Below are positions 18,349 to 26,255 of a stretch of DNA of 64,000 bases, piece by piece. The notes beneath the pieces were generated by a model. It was given only the letters and a program-made list of their open reading frames with translations, was not told where the DNA came from and searched no databases. Every line of letters begins with the position of its first letter. Positions within the stretch are counted from its first letter, which is position 1. The translations under genes and the position numbers were made by a program. Source of the DNA: Enterobacter sp. 10-1 (lineage in GTDB: Bacteria > Pseudomonadota > Gammaproteobacteria > Enterobacterales > Enterobacteriaceae); contig NISF01000001.1 of assembly GCA_002270295.1 (NCBI GenBank), forward strand, positions 1,645,129 to 1,709,128. Reading direction: 5' to 3'.

Positions 18349-19124
18349 GCTTTATTGCCATTAAAAATATCTGGCAGGAGTACGGCGACCACGTGGTGCT
18401 GGAGCGCATCAATCTCGAGGTCAGAGAGGGGGAGTTCTGTTCAATGGTCGGGGCCTCCGGCTGCGGAAAATCGACCTTTTTGCGCCTGCTGCTGGGCCAG
18501 GAAAAACCGACCCGCGGCGCAATTACCCTCGACGGCCAGCCGCTGGCCGCCGAGCCGGACCGCAGCCGCGGCGTGGTGTTCCAGCGCTATTCGGTATTTC
18601 CGCATCTCAACGTGCTGGATAACGTCGCGGTGGGCCTCGAGCTGCCGGCCTCGCCGCTGCTTGGCCGTCTTTTTGGCGCCCGCAGGCGCAACGCCCGCGA
18701 ACGGGCGGCGCAGATGCTGGAGAAAGTCGGCCTCTCCCACGCGCTCGATAAGTACCCGGCGCAGCTCTCCGGCGGGATGCAGCAGCGGCTGGCGATCGCC
18801 CAGGCCTTCGTGATGCAGCCGCGCATCCTGCTGCTTGATGAGCCGTTTGGCGCGCTCGATCCGGGTATCCGCAAGGATATGCACGGGCTGCTTTTGCAGC
18901 TGTGGAGCGAAACGCGGATGACGGTCTTTATGGTCACCCACGATTTGGCCGAAGGCTTCAATCTCGGGACCCGGCTGCTGGTCTTCGACAAGGTGCGCCA
19001 CGACCCGCAGGCGCCCAACGCCTACGGCGCGCGCATAACCTACGACATACCGCTTAACGAAGCCCGCATGTCGCAGATGCTCGGCACCGGCAGCGATAAC
19101 AACGTTTATGCATTAAGGAGATAG
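18345..19124 (+). CDS. ABC transporter ATP-binding protein of the guanidine operon
   Basis: A 259-residue nucleotide-binding subunit: Walker A GASGCGKST (about residue 35), Q-loop in VVFQRYSVFPHL, signature LSGGMQQRLAIAQA, Walker B ILLLDEPFGALD, switch His in MVTHDLAEG. It pairs with the adjacent permease and binding protein to energise uptake. ATGA overlap with the permease and 4 bases to the next gene show a compact operon. Confidence 0.92.
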   Translation: MSFIAIKNIWQEYGDHVVLERINLEVREGEFCSMVGASGCGKSTFLRLLLGQEKPTRGAITLDGQPLAAEPDRSRGVVFQRYSVFPHLNVLDNVAVGLELPASPLLGRLFGARRRNARERAAQMLEKVGLSHALDKYPAQLSGGMQQRLAIAQAFVMQPRILLLDEPFGALDPGIRKDMHGLLLQLWSETRMTVFMVTHDLAEGFNLGTRLLVFDKVRHDPQAPNAYGARITYDIPLNEARMSQMLGTGSDNNVYALRR

Positions 19125-19128
19125 TCAG

Positions 19129-19857
19129 ATGAAGCCACTTTTTCATTCGTTACCGAGCCTGCGCGAAGAGTTTGTCCCGGGCGGCGGCCATACCTCGTTT
19201 ATTCTGCGCCGCGGGCAAATTCTGCGCCTGACCGATATCGACGGCGATGCCAACGTCAGCATGATGATGCTCAATCCACATGAAAAGAGCGAACGCCTGA
19301 ACCTGCCGGATACGCTGAAAGGTCAGCATACCGCGCGCCTGACGGCCGGGCACTGTTTCTACTCCGATATGGGCCGCGTGCTGGCCGGGATCGTCGCCGA
19401 TAGCAGCGGCTGGCACGATCCGTTCGGCGGGGTGCTCAACGCCGAAGAGACCTTAGAAAAGTACGGCGCGGGACGCTACCAGGAGCTGCGTAACGGCTAC
19501 TACCGCAACGGCGTCGATAACCTGCTGGTTGAAATGGGCAAATGGGATCTGGGTCTGGAAGATCTGCTGATGGTGGTCAACTTCTTCAGCAAGGTCACCG
19601 TGGCCGCCGACGGCAGCTTCCATTTCTGCGCGGGTCACTCCGTTCCGGGCAGCTACGTCGAGCTGTTCGCGCCGATGGACGTGCTGATTGTCCTCACCGC
19701 GCTGCCGCATCCGCAGGACCCCGCCACGGAGTATGCGCCGCGTCCGGTCCAGCTGAGCTGGTACCAGGCCGATGATGAAGCGGCGGCGGTCGCCTCGCTA
19801 TTGACCCGCGATGAAAACCAGCGCGCGTTTGCCAATACCCAACTTTTTGCCCTCTGA
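19129..19857 (+). CDS. Carboxyguanidine deiminase subunit (DUF1989, urea-carboxylase-associated protein)
   Basis: A 242-residue DUF1989 protein of the type long called urea-amidolyase-associated protein. Work on these paralogues (CgdA/CgdB) showed that the pair forms carboxyguanidine deiminase, which converts carboxyguanidine to allophanate and ammonia. Visible core motifs are [43 protein letters not shown] and [18 protein letters not shown] do not assign A versus B. It is preceded by AGGAG, lies 4 bases after the ATPase gene and directly upstream of its paralogue. Confidence 0.87.
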   Translation: MKPLFHSLPSLREEFVPGGGHTSFILRRGQILRLTDIDGDANVSMMMLNPHEKSERLNLPDTLKGQHTARLTAGHCFYSDMGRVLAGIVADSSGWHDPFGGVLNAEETLEKYGAGRYQELRNGYYRNGVDNLLVEMGKWDLGLEDLLMVVNFFSKVTVAADGSFHFCAGHSVPGSYVELFAPMDVLIVLTALPHPQDPATEYAPRPVQLSWYQADDEAAAVASLLTRDENQRAFANTQLFAL

Positions 19858-19867
19858 GGAGCCGATC

Positions 19868-20503
19868 ATGAGCCTTGTTACCAGTACCCGCAACCCGGCT
19901 GATGCCGTTTATCGTCACGTGATCCCGGCGGGCGAACCCTGGCTGTTCGAAGTGAAGAAAGGGCAAACCCTGCGGCTGCTCGATCTTGAAGGCAACCAGG
20001 CTATCGATACCCTGTTTTATAACGCCGATAACCCGCGTGAACGCTACGATCCGCAGCGCACGCTGCGTCGCCAGGGGAATGCCTATCTGACGACCGGCAG
20101 CGTGCTGTTCTCCAATCTCGGTCGGCCGCTGCTGACCATCGTTGCCGATACCTGCGGCCGCCACGATACCCTCGGCGGCGCCTGCGCCCAGGAGAGCAAT
20201 ACCGTGCGCTACGCTGCGGATAAGCGCTATATGCACAGCTGCCGGGATAATTTCCTCTGCGCCTGCCTGCACGACGGCCGCCTGCACAAGCGCGATATCG
20301 GCGCCAATATCAACTTCTTTATGAATGTGCCGGTGACTGAAGAAGGCGGGCTGACCTTTGAAGACGGCATTTCTGCCGCCGGGAAATATGTCGAGCTGCG
20401 CGCGGAGTGCAACGCGATGGTGCTGATTTCCAACTGCCCGCAGCTCAATAACCCCTGCAACGGCTGGGATCCGACCCCGGCAGAGGTGCTGGTATGGAAC
20501 TGA
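19868..20503 (+). CDS. Second carboxyguanidine deiminase subunit (DUF1989)
   Basis: A 211-residue paralogue of the preceding protein sharing the same plan: [51 protein letters not shown] and [24 protein letters not shown]. Several Cys and His ([26 protein letters not shown]) could bind metal. GAGGA is 7 bases before ATG 19868, which was chosen over the longer in-frame start. It acts with the neighbouring subunit between guanidine carboxylase and allophanate hydrolase. Its last 10 bases overlap a 32-codon ORF. Confidence 0.87.
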   Translation: MSLVTSTRNPADAVYRHVIPAGEPWLFEVKKGQTLRLLDLEGNQAIDTLFYNADNPRERYDPQRTLRRQGNAYLTTGSVLFSNLGRPLLTIVADTCGRHDTLGGACAQESNTVRYAADKRYMHSCRDNFLCACLHDGRLHKRDIGANINFFMNVPVTEEGGLTFEDGISAAGKYVELRAECNAMVLISNCPQLNNPCNGWDPTPAEVLVWN

Positions 20504-20592
20504 CCCGCTGGCAGCGCTGGCGGCTGATGGCCTATCGCCTGTTTGCCGTACGCGCCGATCGCCTGAACAGTACGCCGTCGCGTAAATCGTAA
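20494..20592 (+). CDS. Candidate 32-residue basic small protein
   Basis: ATG 20494 lies inside the 3' end of the deiminase gene in another frame and reads to TAA 20590-20592, giving [20 protein letters not shown] plus 12 more residues. It is Arg/Trp-rich and amphipathic, ending 9 bases before the first hairpin of the guanidine-II riboswitch. Overlap with the upstream stop would allow translational coupling. It may be a real small protein or chance; conservation is unknown to me. Confidence 0.35.
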   Translation: MELTRWQRWRLMAYRLFAVRADRLNSTPSRKS

Positions 20593-20601
20593 CGCCGGCG
20601 C

Positions 20602-20653
20602 TCCCCAGGGACGACCCTGGGGAAGAACGCTATTTTGCTGCGGGACGACCCGC
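20602..20653 (+). promoter_or_regulatory. Guanidine-II (mini-ykkC) riboswitch inside the operon
   Basis: Two hairpins with identical ACGA loops: P1 TCCCCAGGG-ACGA-CCCTGGGGA (20602-20623, 9 bp) and P2 GCGGG-ACGA-CCCGC (20640-20653, 5 bp), with a 16-base linker. GGG-ACGR-CCC twice is the definition of the mini-ykkC/guanidine-II motif. It ends 19 bases before the carboxylase ATG. GGGAC (20642-20646) could alternatively pair with GTCCC (20664-20668) next to the start, giving a translational switch in which ligand-driven P1-P2 loop pairing frees the ribosome site. Confidence 0.87.
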
Positions 20654-20672
20654 CCTGATGTGAGTCCCGTTT

Positions 20673-23600
20673 ATGTTCAATACCCTACTTATTGCCAACC
20701 GCGGCGCCATCGCCTGCCGCATTCTGCGCACGCTGCGCGCTATGCGGGTTAAAGGCGTTGCCGTCTATTCCGATGCCGATCTGAGCAGCCTGCATATCCG
20801 CGAGGCCGATGAAGCGCTAAGCCTCGGCGACGGCCCGGCGGCGCAAACCTATCTGGTGGTGGAAAAAATCATCGCCGCCGCGCGGCAAAGCGGCGCCGAG
20901 GCGATTCACCCCGGCTACGGCTTCTTATCGGAAAACGCCGCCTTCGCCGAAGCCTGCGAAGCCGCCGGGCTGGTATTCGTCGGCCCGACGCCGCAGCAGC
21001 TGCGGACCTTTGGCCTTAAACATACCGCCAGGGCGCTGGCTAAAGCGCAGGGCCTGCCGCTGCTGGAAGGCACCGGGCTGCTGGCCGATAGCGCCGAGGC
21101 GTGCCGCGCCGCGCAGGAGATTGGCTATCCGGTGATGCTGAAAAGCACCGCCGGCGGCGGCGGGATCGGGATGCGCGTTTGCCAGGACGCGGAGGAGCTG
21201 GCGGAGGCCTTTGAAACCGTTCGCCGCCTCGGGCAGAACAACTTTAGCGATGCCGGCGTGTTCGTCGAAAAATATATTTCCCGCGCCCGTCACCTCGAAG
21301 TGCAGATCTTTGGCGACGGGCAGGGGGAGGTTATCGCCCTCGGCGTGCGCGACTGTTCGATTCAGCGACGTAACCAGAAGGTTATCGAAGAGACGCCGGC
21401 CCCCAACCTGCCTGAGGGGATGGCGCAGGCGCTGTGCGAGGCGGCGATCGCCCTGGGCAAAGCGGTCAGCTACCGCAGCGCCGGGACGGTGGAATTTGTT
21501 TACGATAGCCTGGCGCAGCGCTTCTATTTTCTTGAGGTTAATACCCGCCTGCAGGTTGAGCACGGGGTGACCGAGCAGGTCTGGGGCGTCGATCTGGTGC
21601 GCTGGATGGTCTCCCTGGCGGCGGGGGATTTGCCGCCGCTGTCCCGGCTGATGGCGGATCTGCAGCCGCGCGGCCACGCGATTCAGGCGCGGATCTACGC
21701 CGAAGATCCCGGCCGTCAGTTCCAGCCGTCGCCGGGGCTGCTCAGCGAAGCGATCTTCCCGCCGGCGGATGGGGTAAACCTGCGGATTGACCGCTGGGTG
21801 GAGGCCGGCTGTGACGTGCCGCCGTTCTTCGACCCGATGCTGGCAAAAACGATCGCCTGGCAGCCAGACCGCGATCGGGCCATTGCCCACCTCGGCGAAG
21901 CCCTGGCGGCAACCCGGCTGTACGGCGTGGAAACCAATCGTCTCTATCTGCAGCAGATTCTGGCTTTCGCCCCCTTTGCCGACGGCGAACCCTGGACCCG
22001 CTGCCTTGAGCAGCTGGATTATCAGGCGGCGACCGTCGAAGTCCTGAGCGCCGGGACCCAGACCAGCGTTCAGGACTATCCGGGGCGCCTCGGATACTGG
22101 GCGGTGGGCGTACCGCCTTCGGGGCCGATGGACGACCGGGCGCTGCGCCTGGGTAACCGGCTGCTTGGGAACCCGGAGGGCGAAGCGGCGCTGGAAATCA
22201 CCCTCAGCGGGCCAACGCTGAAGTTTAACTGTCTCGCCCAGGCCGCGATATGCGGCGCAGCGGCTGCGGTGACCCTCGACGGCGTGGCCCAGCCGATGAA
22301 CCGCGTCTTTACGATTCCTGCCGGCGCGACGCTGAAAATAGGCCCGGTGACCGGCGCGGGCGTGCGCAGCTATCTCTGCCTGCGCGGCGGTATTCAGGTG
22401 CCGGACTATTTAGGCAGCAAAAGCACCTTTACTCTCGGACAGTTTGGCGGCCACGCCGGACGCGCGCTGCGCGGCGGAGACGTTCTGCACCTGGCCTCCT
22501 GCAGCGCGGACAGCGTCGGCGCCGCGCTGCCCGCCGCGCTGCAGACCTCGCTGGACGCGGTGCGAACGCTGCGGGTCATCTATGGCCCCCACGGCGCGCC
22601 GGAATTCTTTGCCGCAGAGTATATCGCCACCTTTTTTGCCACCGACTGGGAAGTGCATTTCAACTCCAGTCGTACCGGCGTCCGGCTGATTGGCCCGAAA
22701 CCGCTGTGGGCCCGCGACAGCGGCGGAGAGGCGGGACTGCATCCGTCGAATATTCACGATAATCCCTATGCCATCGGCGCGGTCGACTTTACCGGCGACA
22801 TGCCGGTGATCCTCGGCCCGGACGGCCCGAGCCTCGGCGGCTTTGTCTGCCCGGTCACGGTGATCGAGGCCGACCTGTGGCAGCTCGGCCAGCTGAAAGC
22901 CGGAGATAAAGTGCGCTTTGTGGCGGTCGATTTAGCCACCGCCCGTCGCCTGGCGCAGGGCCGCCGCGAGGAGCTGGCAACCCTTGAGCCCGCGGCTATC
23001 GCCTGGCAGCCTGCGCCGCTGGCGTCGCCGGTGGTGATGTCCTGCGGGGAAGCCAATAAGCGTCTGGTGGCGCGACTCTCCGGCGATACCCATCTGCTGC
23101 TGGAGGCCGGAGAGGCGGAGCTGGATCTGGTTCTGCGCTTTCGCATCCACGCGCTGATGCAGGCGCTGGAGGGCCAGGCCCGGGTTGGCGTGATTGACCT
23201 GACGCCGGGGATCCGCTCTTTACAGGTTCACTTCCAGCCGGAAACCCTGCCCCTTGATGCGCTGCTGGCATGGGTGCGCGCGGAATGGGCGACGGTGTGC
23301 GTCAGCGATGACCTTGAAGTTCCCACGCGGGTGGTGCACCTGCCGCTGTCGTGGGACGATCCGGCCTGCCGCAAGGCGATCGACAAATATATGACCACCG
23401 TTCGCCGCGACGCGCCCTGGTGCCCCAGCAATCTTGAATTTATCCGGCGGATTAACGATCTGCCCGACGAACGGGCGGTATGGGATACGGTGTTTGACGC
23501 CAGCTACCTGGTGATGGGGCTGGGGGATGTCTATCTCGGCGCGCCGGTGGCTACGCCTCTCGACCCGCGCCACCGGCTGGTGACCACCAAATACAACCCG

Positions 23601-24278
23601 GCGCGCACCTGGACGGCGGAAAACTCGGTCGGGATTGGCGGCGCCTACCTGTGCGTGTACGGCATGGAAGGTCCCGGCGGCTACCAGTTTGTCGGCCGCA
23701 CGCTGCAAATGTGGAATCGCTATCACGAGGTGGCTGATTTTGCCGGCAAGCCGTGGCTGCTGCGCTTCTTCGACCAGCTGCGCTTCTATCCGGTCTCTGC
23801 CGAAGAGCTGCTGCAGATCCGCCGTGATTTTCCGCTCGGCCGCTATCCGCTGCGCATTGAGCACAGCACCCTGCGGCTGGCGGAGTATCAGCAGTTCCTT
23901 GCGCGCGAGGCCACGAGCATTGACGCTTTCCGCCAGCACCAGCAGCGCGCGTTTAATGAGGAGCGCGATCGCTGGATAGCCAGCGGCCAGGCGCATTTCG
24001 AGAGCCAGGAGGCGGCGGTCGAAGAGGGTGAGGACGCGCCGCTGCAGCACGGGCAGCAGGGGGTAGAAAGCCCCGTTTCCGGCAACCTGTGGCAGGTGCA
24101 AACCGCCCCGGGCAGCCGGGTTCACGCCGGAGACGTTCTGCTGGTGCTGGAGTCGATGAAAATGGAGATCCCGCTGCTGGCCCCATGCGACGGGGTGATC
24201 GCCGAGGTTAACGTTCAGCCTGGCGCCTCGGTTCGCGCCGGGCAGCGGGTGGCGGTAATTATTGAGGAAAACGTATGA
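20673..24278 (+). CDS. Biotin-dependent guanidine (urea) carboxylase
   Basis: A 1201-residue multidomain enzyme: biotin carboxylase/ATP-grasp (about 1-450; KSTAGGGGIGMRV, FLEVNTRLQVEHGVTEQVWGVDLV), carboxyltransferase domains of the AHS2/AHS1 type (about 475-1090; SAGTQTSVQDYPGRLGYW, GPDGPSLGGFVCP, then YNPARTWTAENSVGIGG) and a C-terminal biotinyl domain with biotin-Lys in VLESMKMEIPL (about 1163). The family was named urea carboxylase, but members behind guanidine riboswitches with the DUF1989 pair prefer guanidine. It has its own guanidine-II riboswitch and shares ATGA with allophanate hydrolase. Substrate preference is inferred from context. Confidence 0.92.
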   Translation: MFNTLLIANRGAIACRILRTLRAMRVKGVAVYSDADLSSLHIREADEALSLGDGPAAQTYLVVEKIIAAARQSGAEAIHPGYGFLSENAAFAEACEAAGLVFVGPTPQQLRTFGLKHTARALAKAQGLPLLEGTGLLADSAEACRAAQEIGYPVMLKSTAGGGGIGMRVCQDAEELAEAFETVRRLGQNNFSDAGVFVEKYISRARHLEVQIFGDGQGEVIALGVRDCSIQRRNQKVIEETPAPNLPEGMAQALCEAAIALGKAVSYRSAGTVEFVYDSLAQRFYFLEVNTRLQVEHGVTEQVWGVDLVRWMVSLAAGDLPPLSRLMADLQPRGHAIQARIYAEDPGRQFQPSPGLLSEAIFPPADGVNLRIDRWVEAGCDVPPFFDPMLAKTIAWQPDRDRAIAHLGEALAATRLYGVETNRLYLQQILAFAPFADGEPWTRCLEQLDYQAATVEVLSAGTQTSVQDYPGRLGYWAVGVPPSGPMDDRALRLGNRLLGNPEGEAALEITLSGPTLKFNCLAQAAICGAAAAVTLDGVAQPMNRVFTIPAGATLKIGPVTGAGVRSYLCLRGGIQVPDYLGSKSTFTLGQFGGHAGRALRGGDVLHLASCSADSVGAALPAALQTSLDAVRTLRVIYGPHGAPEFFAAEYIATFFATDWEVHFNSSRTGVRLIGPKPLWARDSGGEAGLHPSNIHDNPYAIGAVDFTGDMPVILGPDGPSLGGFVCPVTVIEADLWQLGQLKAGDKVRFVAVDLATARRLAQGRREELATLEPAAIAWQPAPLASPVVMSCGEANKRLVARLSGDTHLLLEAGEAELDLVLRFRIHALMQALEGQARVGVIDLTPGIRSLQVHFQPETLPLDALLAWVRAEWATVCVSDDLEVPTRVVHLPLSWDDPACRKAIDKYMTTVRRDAPWCPSNLEFIRRINDLPDERAVWDTVFDASYLVMGLGDVYLGAPVATPLDPRHRLVTTKYNPARTWTAENSVGIGGAYLCVYGMEGPGGYQFVGRTLQMWNRYHEVADFAGKPWLLRFFDQLRFYPVSAEELLQIRRDFPLGRYPLRIEHSTLRLAEYQQFLAREATSIDAFRQHQQRAFNEERDRWIASGQAHFESQEAAVEEGEDAPLQHGQQGVESPVSGNLWQVQTAPGSRVHAGDVLLVLESMKMEIPLLAPCDGVIAEVNVQPGASVRAGQRVAVIIEENV

Positions 24279-26071
24279 ATCAGCACAATTTTGATTTACG
24301 CCTGAGCACCCTGGCGACAGGCTATCGCGACGGCCGGCTGACGCCCCGGGCGCTGATGGCGGAGCTGCGCCAGCGTGCCGCCGCGCTGAATCCGCAGTAT
24401 CAGCTGTTTATTCATATCCTGACGGCAGAGGAGCAGGAATCCTGGCTGGCGGCGCTGGACGGCGTGGCGCCGGAGACCCTGCCGCTGTACGGCGTGCCGT
24501 TTGCGATTAAGGATAATATCGATCTCGCCGGGATCGTCACCACCGCAGCGTGTCCGGCGTTCGCCTATACCGCCGAGCGGGACGCGACGATTGTGGCCCG
24601 GCTGATTGCGCTGGGCGCGGTTCCGGTCGGTAAAACCAACCTCGACCAGTTTGCCACCGGCCTCAACGGCACGCGATCGCCCTACGGACGTTGTCGTAAC
24701 GCGGTGCATGCGGAGTATCCGGCGGGCGGTTCGAGCGCCGGTTCGGCGCTGGCGGTGGCGCTCGGCGTCGCCAGCTTTGCGCTCGGTACGGATACCGCCG
24801 GCAGCGGGCGGGTTCCGGCATCGTTAAATAACCTGGTGGGGCTGAAGGCCAGCAAAGGGCTGATTTCGACCGCCGGGGTGGTGCCGGCCTGCCGGACGCT
24901 CGATTGCACGACCTTTTTTACCGCCACCGCCGCCGAGTCCAGCCGGCTGCTGGCGCTGACCGCCGCCGTCGATCCGCGCGATGCCTACAGCCGACGCAAT
25001 CCGCAGTGGAACGGGGAGCAGGCCTTCGGCACGCCGGCGCCGGGATTTCGCTTCGGCGTTCCGCAGACGCTCAACTTCCTCGGCTGCGCGCAGAGTGAAG
25101 CGCTGTTTTTACAGGCTAAAGCGCGGCTGCTGGCCCTCGGCGGCGTGGCGGTGAATATCGATATGGCGCCGTTTCTCGCCGCCGCCAGCCTGCTGTACGA
25201 CGGGCCCTGGGTGGCGGAGCGCTACGCGGTGGCGGGGCCGCTGATTGAACGGCAGCCGGAGTCGGTTCTGCCGGTGATCCGCGACGTGCTGGCGAAGGCG
25301 CCGCAAACCGATGCGGTCGCCGCGTTTAAGGCCATGTATCAGCTGCAGGCCTATAAAGCGCAGTGCGACGCGCTGCTCGACGGCGTGGATTGTGTCCTGA
25401 CGCCGACCTATCCGCGTCCGGTCACGCTTGCCGAGCTGGAAGCGGAGCCGGTGAAGCGCAACGCCGACCTCGGTTACTACACCAACTTTATGAATTTACT
25501 CGATTATGCAGCCGTCAGCGTGCCTGCAGGATTCTTGTCGAACGGCCTGCCTTCCGGCGTGACGCTATTTGGCCGGGCGTTTACCGACCAGTATCTCCTC
25601 GGGCTGGCCGATGCCTTCCAGCGGGCGCAGCCGCTGCCGCTGGCCGGCGGGGCGCAGATAGCGCCTGCGGCGTCGGCGAGCGTAGCCAGCCACGATCGTC
25701 AGGCGCTGGTGGTGTGCGGCGCGCATCTCGACGGGCTGACGCTGAACGGACAGCTGCGGGAGCGGGGCGGACGCCTGCTGGCGGCGACGGAAAGCGCGGC
25801 CTGCTATCGCCTCTACGCGCTGGCCGACGGCTGGCGTCCGGGGATGGTGCGGGATGAAAACGGCGGGGCGGCCATTGCGGTGGAGGTGTGGGAGCTGCCC
25901 TCCGCCGAGCTGGGATCGCTCCTGGCGGCGATTCCGGCGCCGCTGGGGTTAGGCAAGGTGGAGCTGGCGGACGGGCGCTGGCTCAGCGGCTTTATCTGCG
26001 AGGGGTACGGCCTGCAGGGCGCGACCGATATTACGGCCTACGGCGGATGGCGGGCCTGGCTGGCGCGCTAG
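24275..26071 (+). CDS. atzF: Allophanate hydrolase
   Basis: A 598-residue amidase-signature enzyme that hydrolyses allophanate to CO2 and ammonia. The Ser-Ser-Lys triad is visible: Lys79 in VPFAIKDNID, Ser153 in PAGGSSAGS and nucleophile Ser177 in DTAGSGRVPAS. After about residue 440 comes the C-terminal domain typical of allophanate hydrolases (GYGLQGATDITAYGGWRAWL at the end). Start ATG 24275 overlaps the carboxylase stop. As the last step of the pathway it closes the operon. The stop TAG (26069-26071) abuts a matS site. Confidence 0.92.
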   Translation: MNQHNFDLRLSTLATGYRDGRLTPRALMAELRQRAAALNPQYQLFIHILTAEEQESWLAALDGVAPETLPLYGVPFAIKDNIDLAGIVTTAACPAFAYTAERDATIVARLIALGAVPVGKTNLDQFATGLNGTRSPYGRCRNAVHAEYPAGGSSAGSALAVALGVASFALGTDTAGSGRVPASLNNLVGLKASKGLISTAGVVPACRTLDCTTFFTATAAESSRLLALTAAVDPRDAYSRRNPQWNGEQAFGTPAPGFRFGVPQTLNFLGCAQSEALFLQAKARLLALGGVAVNIDMAPFLAAASLLYDGPWVAERYAVAGPLIERQPESVLPVIRDVLAKAPQTDAVAAFKAMYQLQAYKAQCDALLDGVDCVLTPTYPRPVTLAELEAEPVKRNADLGYYTNFMNLLDYAAVSVPAGFLSNGLPSGVTLFGRAFTDQYLLGLADAFQRAQPLPLAGGAQIAPAASASVASHDRQALVVCGAHLDGLTLNGQLRERGGRLLAATESAACYRLYALADGWRPGMVRDENGGAAIAVEVWELPSAELGSLLAAIPAPLGLGKVELADGRWLSGFICEGYGLQGATDITAYGGWRAWLAR

Positions 26072-26084
26072 GTGACGGTGTCAC
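26072..26084. other. matS site (MatP binding), copy 1
   Basis: GTGACGGTGTCAC matches the matS consensus GTGACRNYGTCAC at every position. It starts directly after the atzF stop. MatP bound to matS organises the Ter macrodomain in enterics. Confidence 0.8.
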
Positions 26085-26100
26085 ATATTCTGAAAAAAAT

Positions 26101-26127
26101 AGCGTCGGCCCGCCCTGGGCCGGCGCT
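26101..26127 (+). terminator. Hairpin after the guanidine operon
   Basis: AGCGTCGGCCC (26101-26111), loop GCCCT, GGGCCGGCGCT (26117-26127): an 11-bp stem with one G-U pair. No T run follows, so it is a probable but not canonical operon end. The remaining gap up to 26255 is the T-rich leader of the next gene. Confidence 0.5.
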
Positions 26128-26255
26128 ACTCACATGCTGAAACATTTCTGCCAATTCATTAGCAACCTTTCCGTAGGGCTACCGCGCCGATAAGGCTATC
26201 CTTCCCCGCTTTTAATTTTTTGGCTTCTTATTGAAACTCAGGTGAATTACCGCCA

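Noticed and set aside
20602..20623. Ordinary terminator after the deiminase genes
   Set aside because: The 9-bp stem lacks a T run, and its ACGA loop is repeated in a second GGG-ACGA-CCC hairpin, which identifies a guanidine-II riboswitch instead.
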